Part shown: one piece after another, positions 43,239 to 51,199 of the stretch
Layout: the number at the start of each line of letters is the position of its first letter
How positions within the stretch are numbered: the stretch's first letter is position 1
Origin: Mucilaginibacter empetricola
GTDB lineage: Bacteria; Bacteroidota; Bacteroidia; Sphingobacteriales; Sphingobacteriaceae
Reading direction: 5' to 3'
DNA length: 64,000 nucleotides
Assembly (NCBI RefSeq): GCF_024808665.1
Contig: NZ_JANUBZ010000009.1
Coordinates: forward strand, 62,001 to 126,000
Notes under the pieces: generated by a model
Told to the model about the DNA's origin: nothing
The model's database searches: none
What the model saw: only the letters and a program-made list of their open reading frames with translations
Position numbers and translations under genes: made by a program

Positions 43239-43793
43239 TTAACTCCAATCGTTTACGCTAAGCACTTCGGCCTGGCGCACAAATACCTTTGTGGTGAGCA
43301 CACGATGTGTTTCTTCATCCGGGTCGCCACAGCAATCAGCTAAAACCGTAAGCTGGTAATCTTTATCTGCCGCTTCACGCAAGGTTGATAGTACCACGCC
43401 GCTGGTTGCAATTCCGGTTAATACCAGTTGTTGGACTCCAAGTCCCCTTAAAACCACTTCGAGATCGCTGCCTGTGAAAGCACTTACGCGGCGTTTAATA
43501 ACCAGGATATCACCATCCAGTTTATTTACTGAGGAATCAACAGCCATAAATTCTTCCATATTAATGCCGGCAAGCCCATCTTTTCTTGAAGAGAAGCTTT
43601 TGTTATTCACACTTATTTCGGGCGCACCCTGCCTGAAACCAACCACCACAAAAATTACGGGTATGTTCTTTTTACGGGCAACGGTTATTGCCTGGTTAAC
43701 CTTTTCTGTTAAGGGTGCAAACTGCGGATAGCCGCCTAATATTCCGGTTTGCATGTCCATTACTAAAAGGGCTTTGTTTTGAGCGTTTTCCAT
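43239..43793 (-). CDS. Isochorismatase-like hydrolase lacking the catalytic Cys
   Basis: The 184-residue alpha/beta hydrolase has the family's catalytic Asp in ALLVMDMQTG (about residue 13) and the Lys in VIKRRVSAFTGSDLE. Where cysteine hydrolases read G-x-x-T-x-x-C-V, this protein has GIATSGVVLST, with Val in place of the nucleophilic Cys. Cysteine-dependent nicotinamidase-type chemistry is therefore unlikely. Isochorismatase-type members also lack the Cys, but neighbouring genes give no siderophore context other than an MFS exporter of the EntS type 26 bp upstream. The substrate is unknown. Confidence 0.85.
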   Translation of the reverse strand: MENAQNKALLVMDMQTGILGGYPQFAPLTEKVNQAITVARKKNIPVIFVVVGFRQGAPEISVNNKSFSSRKDGLAGINMEEFMAVDSSVNKLDGDILVIKRRVSAFTGSDLEVVLRGLGVQQLVLTGIATSGVVLSTLREAADKDYQLTVLADCCGDPDEETHRVLTTKVFVRQAEVLSVNDWS

Positions 43794-43818
43794 TGTATAT
43801 TATTTATGTAGATGATTT

Positions 43819-45081
43819 TTAATTGTTTAATATTTCTTCTTCTAATGGCACTTCTTCTTTTCCTGTTTTTGTATCTCCATTTAAGAATTTAAAAAAGATA
43901 GCCGCGATAATAAGTGACGTTATCCCCTGAAAAAACATGGTGCCCGGTGCGCCAATTTGCTGTGATATGGCCCCTATGAGCAGGCTTCCCAAAGGCAGCA
44001 TACCGAAATAAGCCATTGCAACAAAGCTCATTACCCTGCCCCTCATATTTTTATCGGAGTTTACCTGTATTAGCGTTATACAAATGGTAGTTTGGGCCAT
44101 CATGGCAAAACCACCTATTGTGGCAAACAGCATCGCGACCGGAAAGGAGCTAATGCGCGAGAATAGCATCAAACTAAAACCGAAAATGAAAGTGTTGATT
44201 AGCAGCACGCGTTTAAGGGATATAGATGGTTTAACCGATGCAAGAAACATTGCCCCGGCAACGGCTCCCAGGCCAATAAAGCTATTGATATAGCCAAACG
44301 TAGCTGCATTACCTTTAAATATTACCTTGGCAAATACAGGCAGCAAAGTGTTATATGGCAATACCAGCAAGCTTAATACAGAAAGCATTAATATGACCAT
44401 ACCGATAGCGCTGGTATTTTTAAGATAAATAAAGCCCTCTTTAAGATCTGAATTGATTTTCTTTTTAACCGGGGATGGTACATATGGCTTCAGTTTCATT
44501 AATAAAAGAGAAACCAATACCGCTACAAAACTCAATGCGTTTAACAGAAAACAAATACCCGCCCCAAATTTTAGCAATACAATACCCGATAAAGCCGGCC
44601 CAACCAAACGGGCTATGTTATTCATGGACGAATTGAAAGCCAAGGCATTGGGCAGATCGGCCGGATTATTTACCAGTTCGTGCACCAGCGGTTGCCTTAC
44701 CGGGACATCAAAAGCGTTGATAATTCCTAATACCACGCTGAGCGAAAGTATTTGCCATATGGCAAAATGATGCGAAAGTACCAATATGGCCAGTAAAACT
44801 GCCTGTATAAGGGATGCTATTTGGGTAATGAGCAATACGTTATAGCGGTTATATCTGTCGGAAACAATACCGCCCAGCAACGAGAAAAGAAACGACGGGA
44901 ATTGAGAAGCAAATACCGTAACGCCCAGCATCAATGAGGAATGGGTTATAGAATAAACCATCCAGCTAACGCCGGTACGCTGCATCCAGGTGCCAATTAA
45001 GGATACGCCCTGACCGCTAAAATATAACGCATAATTGCGGTTACGGAATGCCCTGAAGGTACTTGGTTTGTCTTTCGCCAT
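43819..45081 (-). CDS. MFS exporter (EntS/MFS_3-like)
   Basis: ATG 45081 (MAKDKPSTFRAFRNRNYALY) is preferred. A GTG at 45096 would overlap the preceding stop by one base. The ~420-residue protein has twelve predicted helices, with the first-helix motif YALYFSGQGVSLIGTWMQRTGVSW and GGIVSDRYNRYNVLLITQ, the MFS loop 2-3 signature. This group includes enterobactin exporter EntS and macrolide pumps. Its end is acidic (GKEEVPLEEEILNN). It may form an operon with the small membrane protein upstream (15-bp gap) and the isochorismatase-like gene downstream. Confidence 0.88.
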   Translation of the reverse strand: MAKDKPSTFRAFRNRNYALYFSGQGVSLIGTWMQRTGVSWMVYSITHSSLMLGVTVFASQFPSFLFSLLGGIVSDRYNRYNVLLITQIASLIQAVLLAILVLSHHFAIWQILSLSVVLGIINAFDVPVRQPLVHELVNNPADLPNALAFNSSMNNIARLVGPALSGIVLLKFGAGICFLLNALSFVAVLVSLLLMKLKPYVPSPVKKKINSDLKEGFIYLKNTSAIGMVILMLSVLSLLVLPYNTLLPVFAKVIFKGNAATFGYINSFIGLGAVAGAMFLASVKPSISLKRVLLINTFIFGFSLMLFSRISSFPVAMLFATIGGFAMMAQTTICITLIQVNSDKNMRGRVMSFVAMAYFGMLPLGSLLIGAISQQIGAPGTMFFQGITSLIIAAIFFKFLNGDTKTGKEEVPLEEEILNN

Positions 45082-45095
45082 TTTAAAATCTGGCA

Positions 45096-45404
45096 CTATT
45101 CTTTATGTTTTTCCTGGAAACGGATGCTCAACATAATGCCGCAGACAGCAACACCAGCAAAAAATACAATTAACGCCGAAAGATTACCCGTACCAATTTG
45201 GCCCGATTTAAATAATAAATATCCAATTACGATGTTGAATAATGACCAAACCATGTTTACCAGTGGCGATGAAAGGCCTTTGCCCGGTGGTTTGGCAAAA
45301 GGGGTTGGAAACTTATCGCCACAGATACCTTTTACAAAGTGAGGGACTACATTAGCGAGAAAAAAGCCGGCAAAAAAAGCGGCCAGATATTGATACCATT
45401 CCAT
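45096..45404 (-). CDS. Small integral membrane protein (102 aa), unknown
   Basis: The protein has about three hydrophobic segments: YLAAFFAGFFLANVVPHFVKG, LVNMVWSLFNIVIGYLLF and LSALIVFFAGVAVCGIMLSI. A polar loop containing FPTPFAKPPGKGLSSP joins the first two, and the protein ends in a charged RFQEKHKE. I recognise no named family, though the type is common. It is directly upstream of the MFS exporter gene on the same strand, so the two are probably co-transcribed. Confidence 0.75.
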   Translation of the reverse strand: MEWYQYLAAFFAGFFLANVVPHFVKGICGDKFPTPFAKPPGKGLSSPLVNMVWSLFNIVIGYLLFKSGQIGTGNLSALIVFFAGVAVCGIMLSIRFQEKHKE

Positions 45405-45491
45405 ATTTTATTGTTTTAATAATTTAATGGTACAAAGATGAGGCAAAGACAGGAAACACACCTGTGACCAAAATCACAATCGTATGGAGGA

Positions 45492-46064
45492 CTAATTATT
45501 TTTTGCGCGGACGCGGCTCAGGGTCTCGCGGGTTACACCGAGATATGAAGCCAGTTGCGATAATGACACCCGCTGTAGTAGCTGAGGGCTGTTTTTTTCG
45601 ATATGTCGGTAACGTTCTGCAGGTGTATGAAGTTTAATAAGGGCGCTATGTTCCTGTGCGGTTAGTAATTGCGTAATAGCCAGGCGACGGATAAAGCGGC
45701 TAACCTGCGGGTAAGCATCATATTGTTCGGCAATCTCGCGCAGATTAAATATCCAGATTATGCTATCCTCCCCTGCTTCAATGATCGTTTCCGATGGTTT
45801 CCTGTCTCTGTAGCTCTTTAAGTTTGCCGTAAAATCGCCTTCAAACGTAAAGTTCATGTTGATGGCAACACTATCCCTATCGTAATAAGTTCGCAAATAA
45901 CCGGTTTCAACCAGGTAAAATGCGCTGCAAACTTCCCCTTCTTTTAATAATTGTTCGCCTTTTTTTAACTGCATCATCTTGGCGCAGCTCATCAGCAAAG
46001 CCAGTTCGTCGTCGGTTAAGGCAATAACAGGTTCGATGTATGAATAAAGCGTTTTATGATCCAT
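45492..46064 (-). CDS. Crp/Fnr-family transcriptional regulator
   Basis: The 190-residue protein has a cyclic-nucleotide-binding-like beta barrel (about 20-120: LKKGEQLLKEGEVCSAFYLVETGYLRTYY). A C-terminal winged helix follows, with the recognition helix in LSQLASYLGVTRETLSRVRAK. There are no FNR-type iron-sulfur cysteines, and the cAMP-contact residues of Crp are not obvious. This resembles the many small Bacteroidota Crp-like regulators of unknown ligand. It lies 88 bp upstream of the small membrane protein/MFS genes in the same direction and may regulate them. Confidence 0.88.
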   Translation of the reverse strand: MDHKTLYSYIEPVIALTDDELALLMSCAKMMQLKKGEQLLKEGEVCSAFYLVETGYLRTYYDRDSVAINMNFTFEGDFTANLKSYRDRKPSETIIEAGEDSIIWIFNLREIAEQYDAYPQVSRFIRRLAITQLLTAQEHSALIKLHTPAERYRHIEKNSPQLLQRVSLSQLASYLGVTRETLSRVRAKNN

Positions 46065-46233
46065 CAGCTTAAATAGCGCTTCGGCAAATATCTTTATTTT
46101 GATGGGATTTTTAGTGCCTACTTATAAATGATAAATGATCAGGGCAATCGCTTTTAAAACAGGAGGCTCCGCTGGAGCCGTTAAAATATAATCTTATATG
46201 CAATAGATATTTGGCAGTTGTAATAAAAATAAA

Positions 46234-46265
46234 GTAACTATATATCAGTTGGGACAAAGGATTAA
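46234..46265 (+). repeat. Left 32-bp inverted repeat of the cassette
   Basis: This arm starts GTAACTATATATCAGTTGGG and ends in ACAAAGGATTAA. It is identical to the reverse complement of 47330-47361. It overlaps the last codons and stop of the gene ending at 46262. Confidence 0.95.
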
Positions 46266-46714
46266 TTATATTTTTTAATTAAAGGATCTATAACATAAAT
46301 CCATAAAGCAATGATTGCTCCTATAATACTCCAAATAGCAGCCCACTCCATGAGCGATATTTTTTTAATTCGTGTAATGATAAGATGTTTTTGTGTTTCG
46401 GCAATTTTGTTTTGTCTATCAGTACTTAAAAAGTCAAGATTTTTTTCTCGACTATTATCTTCCGATATTTCATCTATGTCAGGCACTGATTCAAAAAAAT
46501 AGGTGGGATTATTATGTAGTACATCTATTGCTTCATCGGAATCAAAATCACCGACAAATATTCGATTAATTGCACCATTGGGTTTATAAATCTTTACCGC
46601 ACCTTTTAAATAGACTATTTCCCAAACCTTTGGTGCATACAGTCCATTTCTAAAATCGCCGAAATGTGCATTTATAATTTCGCCTGAAAGTCTATTTCTT
46701 AATTTTAAGGGCAT
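46262..46714 (-). CDS. Tail-anchored hypothetical protein (150 aa) in the cassette
   Basis: The soluble N-terminal part starts MPLKLRNRLSGEIINAHFGD and contains VWEIVYLKGAVKIYKPNGAI and an acidic stretch (VPDIDEISEDNSREKNLDFL). It ends with one transmembrane helix (LMEWAAIWSIIGAIIALWIYVI) and a short basic tail. No family is recognised. The ATG directly follows the T-run of a minus-strand terminator, so either the gene starts from read-through or it has its own promoter within the upstream spacer. It is the second gene of the repeat-bounded cassette. Confidence 0.6.
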   Translation of the reverse strand: MPLKLRNRLSGEIINAHFGDFRNGLYAPKVWEIVYLKGAVKIYKPNGAINRIFVGDFDSDEAIDVLHNNPTYFFESVPDIDEISEDNSREKNLDFLSTDRQNKIAETQKHLIITRIKKISLMEWAAIWSIIGAIIALWIYVIDPLIKKYN

Positions 46715-46739
46715 AAAAAAGAGGCTTAGTTTAGCCTCT
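46715..46739 (-). terminator. Hairpin and T-run directly abutting a start codon
   Basis: On the minus strand AGAGGC-TAAACTAA-GCCTCT is followed by TTTTTT and then immediately by the ATG of the 150-residue gene (46714). It would terminate the transcript of the upstream cassette gene and place the downstream ATG exactly at the RNA end. Confidence 0.75.
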
Positions 46740-46809
46740 CAATATAGGAATATTTATCCGCCGCCAGAAGTACCTGCACCACCTTCTGATTTTGGCGGCT
46801 CTTAATCAA

Positions 46810-47274
46810 TTAGTAATCGGATTTGATAACATAACCATCTTTATTATCTATATAGTGTTCTAAGGCGTTAAATAACCGTTCGATGTTTTGAGATTTATAT
46901 GGGTCATCTAAATCGATTATAACGGTGAATGTTTGTTTGTCTTCGTCTAATTGAGGGTATTTAAACTCGAGTGCATTACTCCTTTTTTCTAATGTTAGTT
47001 TATCTATTTTCAGGCTTGAATATCTCGTTAAGGACGACAGATCAAATTCCCACCCAAAAACATTAAAGACTATAACACCATCCCCTTGAATAAAAGACAG
47101 CATCGTAAACTTCCCTGAACCTATTATTAGGTCAATAGAATTATCAGTCCTTTTTTCAGAAAAAACATATCCAACTGTTTCTACTTTGTTAAAATCTTTA
47201 ATATAATCCTCTATTAGATCAAAAGTCTTTTTTTGATATGTCAATGCTGATATATAGCTTTTTGCGTTCTTCAT
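46810..47274 (-). CDS. Hypothetical protein (154 aa) in the cassette
   Basis: I chose ATG 47274 (MKNAKSYISALTYQKKTFDL). The longer frame from 47442 would read through the 32-bp repeat and is unlikely to be coding. The soluble alpha/beta protein contains VETVGYVFSEKRTDNSIDLIIG, VIVFNVFGWEFDLSSL and the acidic TFTVIIDLDDPYKSQN. No known motif is seen. It is the first gene of the cassette. The 95 bp before the next gene contain only a Gly/Ser-rich frame without a start codon and a terminator. Confidence 0.6.
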   Translation of the reverse strand: MKNAKSYISALTYQKKTFDLIEDYIKDFNKVETVGYVFSEKRTDNSIDLIIGSGKFTMLSFIQGDGVIVFNVFGWEFDLSSLTRYSSLKIDKLTLEKRSNALEFKYPQLDEDKQTFTVIIDLDDPYKSQNIERLFNALEHYIDNKDGYVIKSDY

Positions 47275-47329
47275 TGGGTTCAGTTTAAGTTTAAACCATA
47301 AATTTAATGATTTAAATGGGTTACGAACC

Positions 47330-47361
47330 TTAATCCTTTGTCCCAACTGATATATAGTTAC
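47330..47361 (-). repeat. Right 32-bp inverted repeat of the cassette
   Basis: Exact reverse complement of 46234-46265. It lies 55 bp upstream of the chosen start of the first cassette gene and 10 bp from the terminator of the ferritin-like gene. Confidence 0.95.
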
Positions 47362-47370
47362 CCCAAATAA

Positions 47371-47404
47371 AAAACCGCCTCCTAATTGTTTAAGAGACGG
47401 TTTT
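47371..47404 (-). terminator. Terminator of the ferritin-like gene pair
   Basis: On the minus strand AAAACCGTCTC pairs with GAGGCGGTTTT (one internal mismatch), with a loop of about 12 nt and a TTTTTTATTT tail. It starts about 30 bp after the stop codon of the gene at 47435. Confidence 0.85.
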
Positions 47405-47434
47405 GGGTAGATGTAAATAAAACTAAACTTTACA

Positions 47435-48292
47435 CTATGCAAAAAATGGTGTTACAATGTTTACAACGGTAGTCATATCCAAAGGCTCATCAAAAGCTTC
47501 GCAGGCAACATTGTATGGAGTTGTACTGCCATAGGCAGAAGCCAATGTAGTAACATCAACTCCACCCTGCATTACGTTGTTTTCGGCCGGGTATCCCGAT
47601 GCGCCAGCTCCGTAATTTGCGTTGATAGCGGCTATGCCTGTATCATTTGATACCGATGCACTACCGGTAATCCATGGCGTAATAGTTGCGCCATAAGATG
47701 CACGAAGCGAACGGATAGCCGATGCGTGACGCGCCTCAACAGCGTGGATGGACAATGCAGCGGTTAATACCACCTGGTTACCGATTAAATTAACTGCCTG
47801 GCCTTTGTAAGCACGCACGCCGGTATCTTCAAAAGCGTTTGCTACCGCCAAAAAGGTAGTATAGTTGGTTAATACGTTAGGGAAAGTACCCTTAGCAGTT
47901 AAATCAAAACTCGGCGAGGCAATTGCAGCCGAACCCAGTACCGATTTTAAAAATGCTACGTGTTCGTTTTCATCTGCCTGTACCTGGTTAAAGTACAAAG
48001 TAGCATCGGCAGCAGGTATTAAACCTGATGATGCGGCTCCCTGATTGTAAAAATACGATTCAAGATACTCTAATGTTAAAGCGAAATTTAATACATCATT
48101 TACCGCAGTTGGGGTTGATGATGCGCCATAGGCCTTTTTGAAAATGGTTGCTACAGCAAAGGGTAATGCTGCAATGGCAACTTTTGAACCAAAACTGGTT
48201 ATATTTTTGATCGCATCACGACGGGGACTTATCCGCTCGTTGAATTCAGGATCAACTTTTTCTATTTCTTCTATTACTTTAAATAAGTTCAT
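47435..48292 (-). CDS. Ferritin-like domain protein with Tat-like N-terminus (copy 1)
   Basis: The 285-residue protein has a twin-Arg region SPRRDAIKNITSFGSKVAIAALPFAVA near residues 22-48, preceding a DUF-type ferritin-like bundle. This bundle contains VNDVLNFALTLEYLESYFYNQ, ADENEHVAFLKSVLG, AFEDTGVRAYKGQA and LSIHAVEARHASAIRSLR. These Glu/His pairs match the diiron-ligand pattern of desiccation-related PCC13-62-like proteins. It is probably exported folded. The following gene upstream (48306) encodes a shorter homologue, 13 bp away. Likely a stress or metal-storage role, which is inferred. Confidence 0.8.
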   Translation of the reverse strand: MNLFKVIEEIEKVDPEFNERISPRRDAIKNITSFGSKVAIAALPFAVATIFKKAYGASSTPTAVNDVLNFALTLEYLESYFYNQGAASSGLIPAADATLYFNQVQADENEHVAFLKSVLGSAAIASPSFDLTAKGTFPNVLTNYTTFLAVANAFEDTGVRAYKGQAVNLIGNQVVLTAALSIHAVEARHASAIRSLRASYGATITPWITGSASVSNDTGIAAINANYGAGASGYPAENNVMQGGVDVTTLASAYGSTTPYNVACEAFDEPLDMTTVVNIVTPFFA

Positions 48293-48305
48293 AATGATGC
48301 TGATT

Positions 48306-49001
48306 TTAAGATGCTTTGTAATTATAACTTGCCGCGCTCACTTTTGTCTTTAAATAGGTATTAGCGATTGGTAATACCTGGGCTATGGTTAATGAATTAT
48401 TTAAACCATTTGAATCAATTACATCGCTGGCTACGAAGCTGCCCGGGGTAATCAAGTCGCGGATAAGTGCTGCGTGGCGCGCTTCTACTGATACAATTTT
48501 ACCTGCAAGTGTAAGATAAGTTGGGTTTTGTATCAGGTATCCGGCACCATCGTATGCCATTACGCCGGTATCTTCAAATGCCTTAGCTTGCGCCAATACA
48601 CTTGTACGGCTGGTAAAGTCTATCGAACTAAAATCGACAGTTAAGGATTGAATTGCACTTGCACCCAGAGCCGCTTTAAAGAAGTTGCGATGCAAAATCT
48701 CATGATCCCTGATAGAAGTTAAGGCAGTTAGTTCTGCAGGGCTCATGCCAGTGTAGGGAGTAGCAATTACCTGAATGTAAAACGCGGCCTCTAATTGCTC
48801 CAAAGCATAGGCAAAGTTTAATATGCCTGTGTCTCCCGCACCCACATCAATTCCGGCGGATGGTGTAACTGCATGGTCTTTATGACAGGATGCTGTTGCA
48901 GCTAACAGCCCTACTGAGGCTGCTCCAATTCCCGCATAACGCAAAAATGACCTTCGGGCCATGTCCGGGCCTACGGTGTTGTTTTCTGTTTCTGTTTTCA
49001 T
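48306..49001 (-). CDS. Ferritin-like Tat lipoprotein (copy 2)
   Basis: The 231-residue protein has a clear Tat signal with lipobox: ARRSFLRYAGIGAASVG followed by LLAATASC (Cys about 39), so it is probably exported folded and lipidated. The bundle has ILNFAYALEQLEAAFYIQV, IRDHEILHRNFFKAALG, AKAFEDTGVMAYDG and IVSVEARHAALIRDL, parallel to the next gene's motifs. The E-x-x-x...E-x-x-H pairs are those of a diiron ferritin-like site. It starts the two-gene operon; about 525 bp of upstream DNA has no gene. Confidence 0.85.
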   Translation of the reverse strand: MKTETENNTVGPDMARRSFLRYAGIGAASVGLLAATASCHKDHAVTPSAGIDVGAGDTGILNFAYALEQLEAAFYIQVIATPYTGMSPAELTALTSIRDHEILHRNFFKAALGASAIQSLTVDFSSIDFTSRTSVLAQAKAFEDTGVMAYDGAGYLIQNPTYLTLAGKIVSVEARHAALIRDLITPGSFVASDVIDSNGLNNSLTIAQVLPIANTYLKTKVSAASYNYKAS

Positions 49002-49526
49002 AAATGGATAGATTAGTTTATCTAGTGGTGGTTACTTATCAGAGATACGTTTGCCATTATGCTTCGGTTTTTAAACTATTAATTTAAAAGCATTCTCCAA
49101 AGTTGTGGTGATATTCCTATTAGGAAAGTTTACTAATAAAAAACGGTAATGCGGTTTTGGGTATAGATGGTTTTGTATAAATGATGTGGAAATTGGTTGT
49201 CAAAAGATGGGGGGTAAATAATTTATAGCTGTTATTTTATTATTCATCCCCTACCGCAGAATTAAGTGGCTAGTGCTGATATCCACCTTTTATTAACATA
49301 ATAAAGTTTATTGAGAATTAAAGCGGGATTTAAAACGATATTTCTTCGAAATGTGGAGTGATGAGCCGCGATTGCTATTTTGGTATAACATAATGGGACT
49401 CCAAAGAGCATCATTAATTAACTGCCAATAATGGGCGCTTTTAAAAAAAGTTGGATAACTTAAACAACAAAACCATCACTTGACCATTAATAAACGATTG
49501 ATTAATTTAGGTATTCAATATGTTTT
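49002..49526. other. Intergenic region between divergent genes
   Basis: About 525 bp without a supportable gene between the ferritin-like operon (minus) and a small membrane protein gene (plus). I saw no long inverted repeat, no T-run hairpin and no clear TAnnTTTG box in the right position for either gene. A perfect-consensus TACGTTTG near 49046 on the plus strand leads into no gene. Confidence 0.5.
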
Positions 49527-49721
49527 ATGGATAATAATGCACGCAAAGCTATATGGGTACTTTTCTTAAGCCTGGTATCGGCCATTGGATTATTGTTTGA
49601 TGATAATGTAAACCGCAATATCTTTTTTAAAATTATTGTTATTGCCGGGGTTTCGATCCTTTCTTTGTTTTTCTTAATTATAATATATTTTTTGATTAGT
49701 GATTACAGTCGTAAAAAGTAA
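49527..49721 (+). CDS. Small two-helix membrane protein (64 aa)
   Basis: The N-terminus MDNNARKAIWVLFLSLVSAIGLLF and the segment IFFKIIVIAGVSILSLFFLIIIYFLIS form two transmembrane helices joined by a short polar loop (DDNVNRN). The protein ends in DYSRKK, giving a positive cytoplasmic tail. No family is recognised. The composition is that of a real membrane microprotein rather than a random frame. It is isolated, between a long intergenic region and a convergent gene. Confidence 0.55.
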   Translation: MDNNARKAIWVLFLSLVSAIGLLFDDNVNRNIFFKIIVIAGVSILSLFFLIIIYFLISDYSRKK

Positions 49722-49801
49722 GTGACGATGAATATGATTTACATCGCCCTTATTTACTTTTTGATATTGGAAGAGATTGATCTTTATTGTAATAGCCGGA
49801 C

Positions 49802-50473
49802 TTAACCCGCAATTTTAAACTCCTGCCGGCATAAACGCATACTGCTTAACCCATAAATTACGAAACAGGATAACAGCAGGATATAAACCACGGGGTGAAA
49901 AACGGGATTAAAAAAATGGAAAATCCTTCCTATCTGGCAAATGCTGTTAAGTAGAATGCCTATGGTTATTAAAAGCGTAGACATTTTTTGCATTGAAAGC
50001 TTTACAATTGAACTCTTTCCCTTATCAGTTTTAATTATTAATATTTTGGATTGATAAAAAAAATAAATAGCGGGCATAAACGCTGCTACTATTAACCCAA
50101 TTATTAGTGCAAAAAATGTTATTTTATTTTGAGGTAGATAAAATCCGGTTATAACAAACAGCGTGATTAGCAAGACGGCCTGCCAGTTTAAATAATGTTT
50201 GATATTGGCCCAATGGAGCTTGGTTATTTTTTTGTAATAGGTCAAGGGGTACTCCTTTATTATTTTTTCAAAAGTCCGGTAATCCTTAAAATGTGTTTCT
50301 ATAAGCTCGTCAAAAACAAAAGCAATATTACGCTGATCGCCGTTTTCGCGGGCAACTTCAATAGCGGTAATAATGTGATCTTTAATCTCATCATAAGGCT
50401 CCTGGTATATACTTTTAATATCGTTTTTTAAACGATCATTAATATAATCTAAATCGATAGTGGTTTGCGTCAT
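49802..50473 (-). CDS. HAAS-like membrane protein of a PadR cluster (second gene)
   Basis: The 223-residue protein has an N-terminal helical domain (DYINDRLKNDIKSIYQEPYDEIKDHIITAIEVAREN) of the kind found beside PadR regulators, often named HAAS or DUF1700-like; note the YDEIKDHI motif. About four transmembrane helices follow (LLITLFVITGFYL, FFALIIGLIVAAFMPAIYFF, LLITIGILLNSICQI, VVYILLLSCFVIYGL). It is a homologue of the protein encoded immediately upstream (12-bp gap). Such proteins are thought to act with the PadR repressor in membrane or envelope signalling, which is not established. Confidence 0.72.
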   Translation of the reverse strand: MTQTTIDLDYINDRLKNDIKSIYQEPYDEIKDHIITAIEVARENGDQRNIAFVFDELIETHFKDYRTFEKIIKEYPLTYYKKITKLHWANIKHYLNWQAVLLITLFVITGFYLPQNKITFFALIIGLIVAAFMPAIYFFYQSKILIIKTDKGKSSIVKLSMQKMSTLLITIGILLNSICQIGRIFHFFNPVFHPVVYILLLSCFVIYGLSSMRLCRQEFKIAG

Positions 50474-50485
50474 TTTTATATTGCG

Positions 50486-51199
50486 TCAAAATTTATCAGC
50501 AGTTAATATTATGGCCTTGGTTGTTGCTAAATCATTTCTATATAACCTCGCTAATGATAAATTATACAACGCGTAAAACAGTAAAAATAATGTTATAAAT
50601 GCGGGATAGTATATCATCGGCAACCACAGATGGGGTAACATAAGTGGCAAGCAAGGTATTGTCACTATTACATTAATGGCACTCCCAGTTAATGAAGGTT
50701 TAATTTTAGGCCGATTAAATTTATGCCGGTTAAAAACGCGCCCTGCTTTAATATCTTCTTTTTGCACAAAAGCGTACATTTTTACACTCCTTGCAAAAGT
50801 GTATATCATTGGTAAAACCATCATGGTCAAACCAATTGCCCGTAAATTCCATAGGCTTAATTGAACATGTAGGGTAAAATAATACGTCATTCCACAGCCC
50901 ACAACCGTATACAACAGTTTGGGAAATTTGAAATAGCCGATAAAATAAATTAAAAAAAGCCCGATGGTATCCTTAACTGCCATCTTTTTAGAAGCCTTTT
51001 CCAGTTTCATTAAATTATCATAGCCACCAAAATCATCTGTGATAATATCATAAACAGATTGCTCAAAGGATATGATCGTGGTTTTATGGCTTAAAGCGGT
51101 AACGATATGATCGTAAAGCTCATCATAGGTTTCGCGGTACTTTAATATTTTACTTAAGTATTGCTTCAAAAGCTGATCTTCCTGTTCGGTTAATTTCAT
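50486..51199 (-). CDS. HAAS-like membrane protein of a PadR cluster (first gene)
   Basis: The 237-residue protein has an N-terminal helical domain with LKQYLSKILKYRETYDELYDHIVTALSHK, including the YDELYDHI motif matching its neighbour. A C-terminal membrane part of about five helices follows (FLIYFIGYFKF, LRAIGLTMMVLPMIYTFA, AINVIVTIPCLPLMLP, YYPAFITLFLLFYALY). It overlaps the PadR gene by 4 bp (ATGA), so the three genes are one operon. The role is inferred only from the PadR association. Confidence 0.75.
   Translation of the reverse strand: MKLTEQEDQLLKQYLSKILKYRETYDELYDHIVTALSHKTTIISFEQSVYDIITDDFGGYDNLMKLEKASKKMAVKDTIGLFLIYFIGYFKFPKLLYTVVGCGMTYYFTLHVQLSLWNLRAIGLTMMVLPMIYTFARSVKMYAFVQKEDIKAGRVFNRHKFNRPKIKPSLTGSAINVIVTIPCLPLMLPHLWLPMIYYPAFITLFLLFYALYNLSLARLYRNDLATTKAIILTADKF

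Larger units (their letters stand above)
46234..47361. mobile_element. Two-gene cassette bounded by perfect 32-bp inverted repeats, no transposase
   Basis: The 32 bases at 46234-46265 (starting GTAACTATATATCAGTTGGG) are the exact reverse complement of 47330-47361. The match stops sharply on both sides of each arm. The 1.13 kb between them is visibly AT-richer than the flanks and holds two small genes of unknown function on the minus strand plus a terminator. The last gene's stop codon lies inside the left arm. There is no transposase and no clear target-site duplication, so this could be a non-autonomous element moved in trans, or an invertible segment. Confidence 0.55.

Noticed and set aside
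46165..46179. Hairpin GGCTCC-GCT-GGAGCC upstream of the Crp-like gene
   Set aside because: Only 6 bp, no T-run and no clear link to a transcript end; not listed as a feature.
46743..46809. Gly/Ser-rich open frame (EPPKSEGGAGTSGGG) between the two cassette genes, resembling small Bacteroidota peptides
   Set aside because: The frame has a stop immediately upstream and no start codon; it could only be a remnant or chance.
47275..47442. N-terminal extension of the first cassette gene from a start at 47442
   Set aside because: It would translate the 32-bp inverted repeat and the terminator of the neighbouring gene; the internal ATG at 47274 is more plausible.
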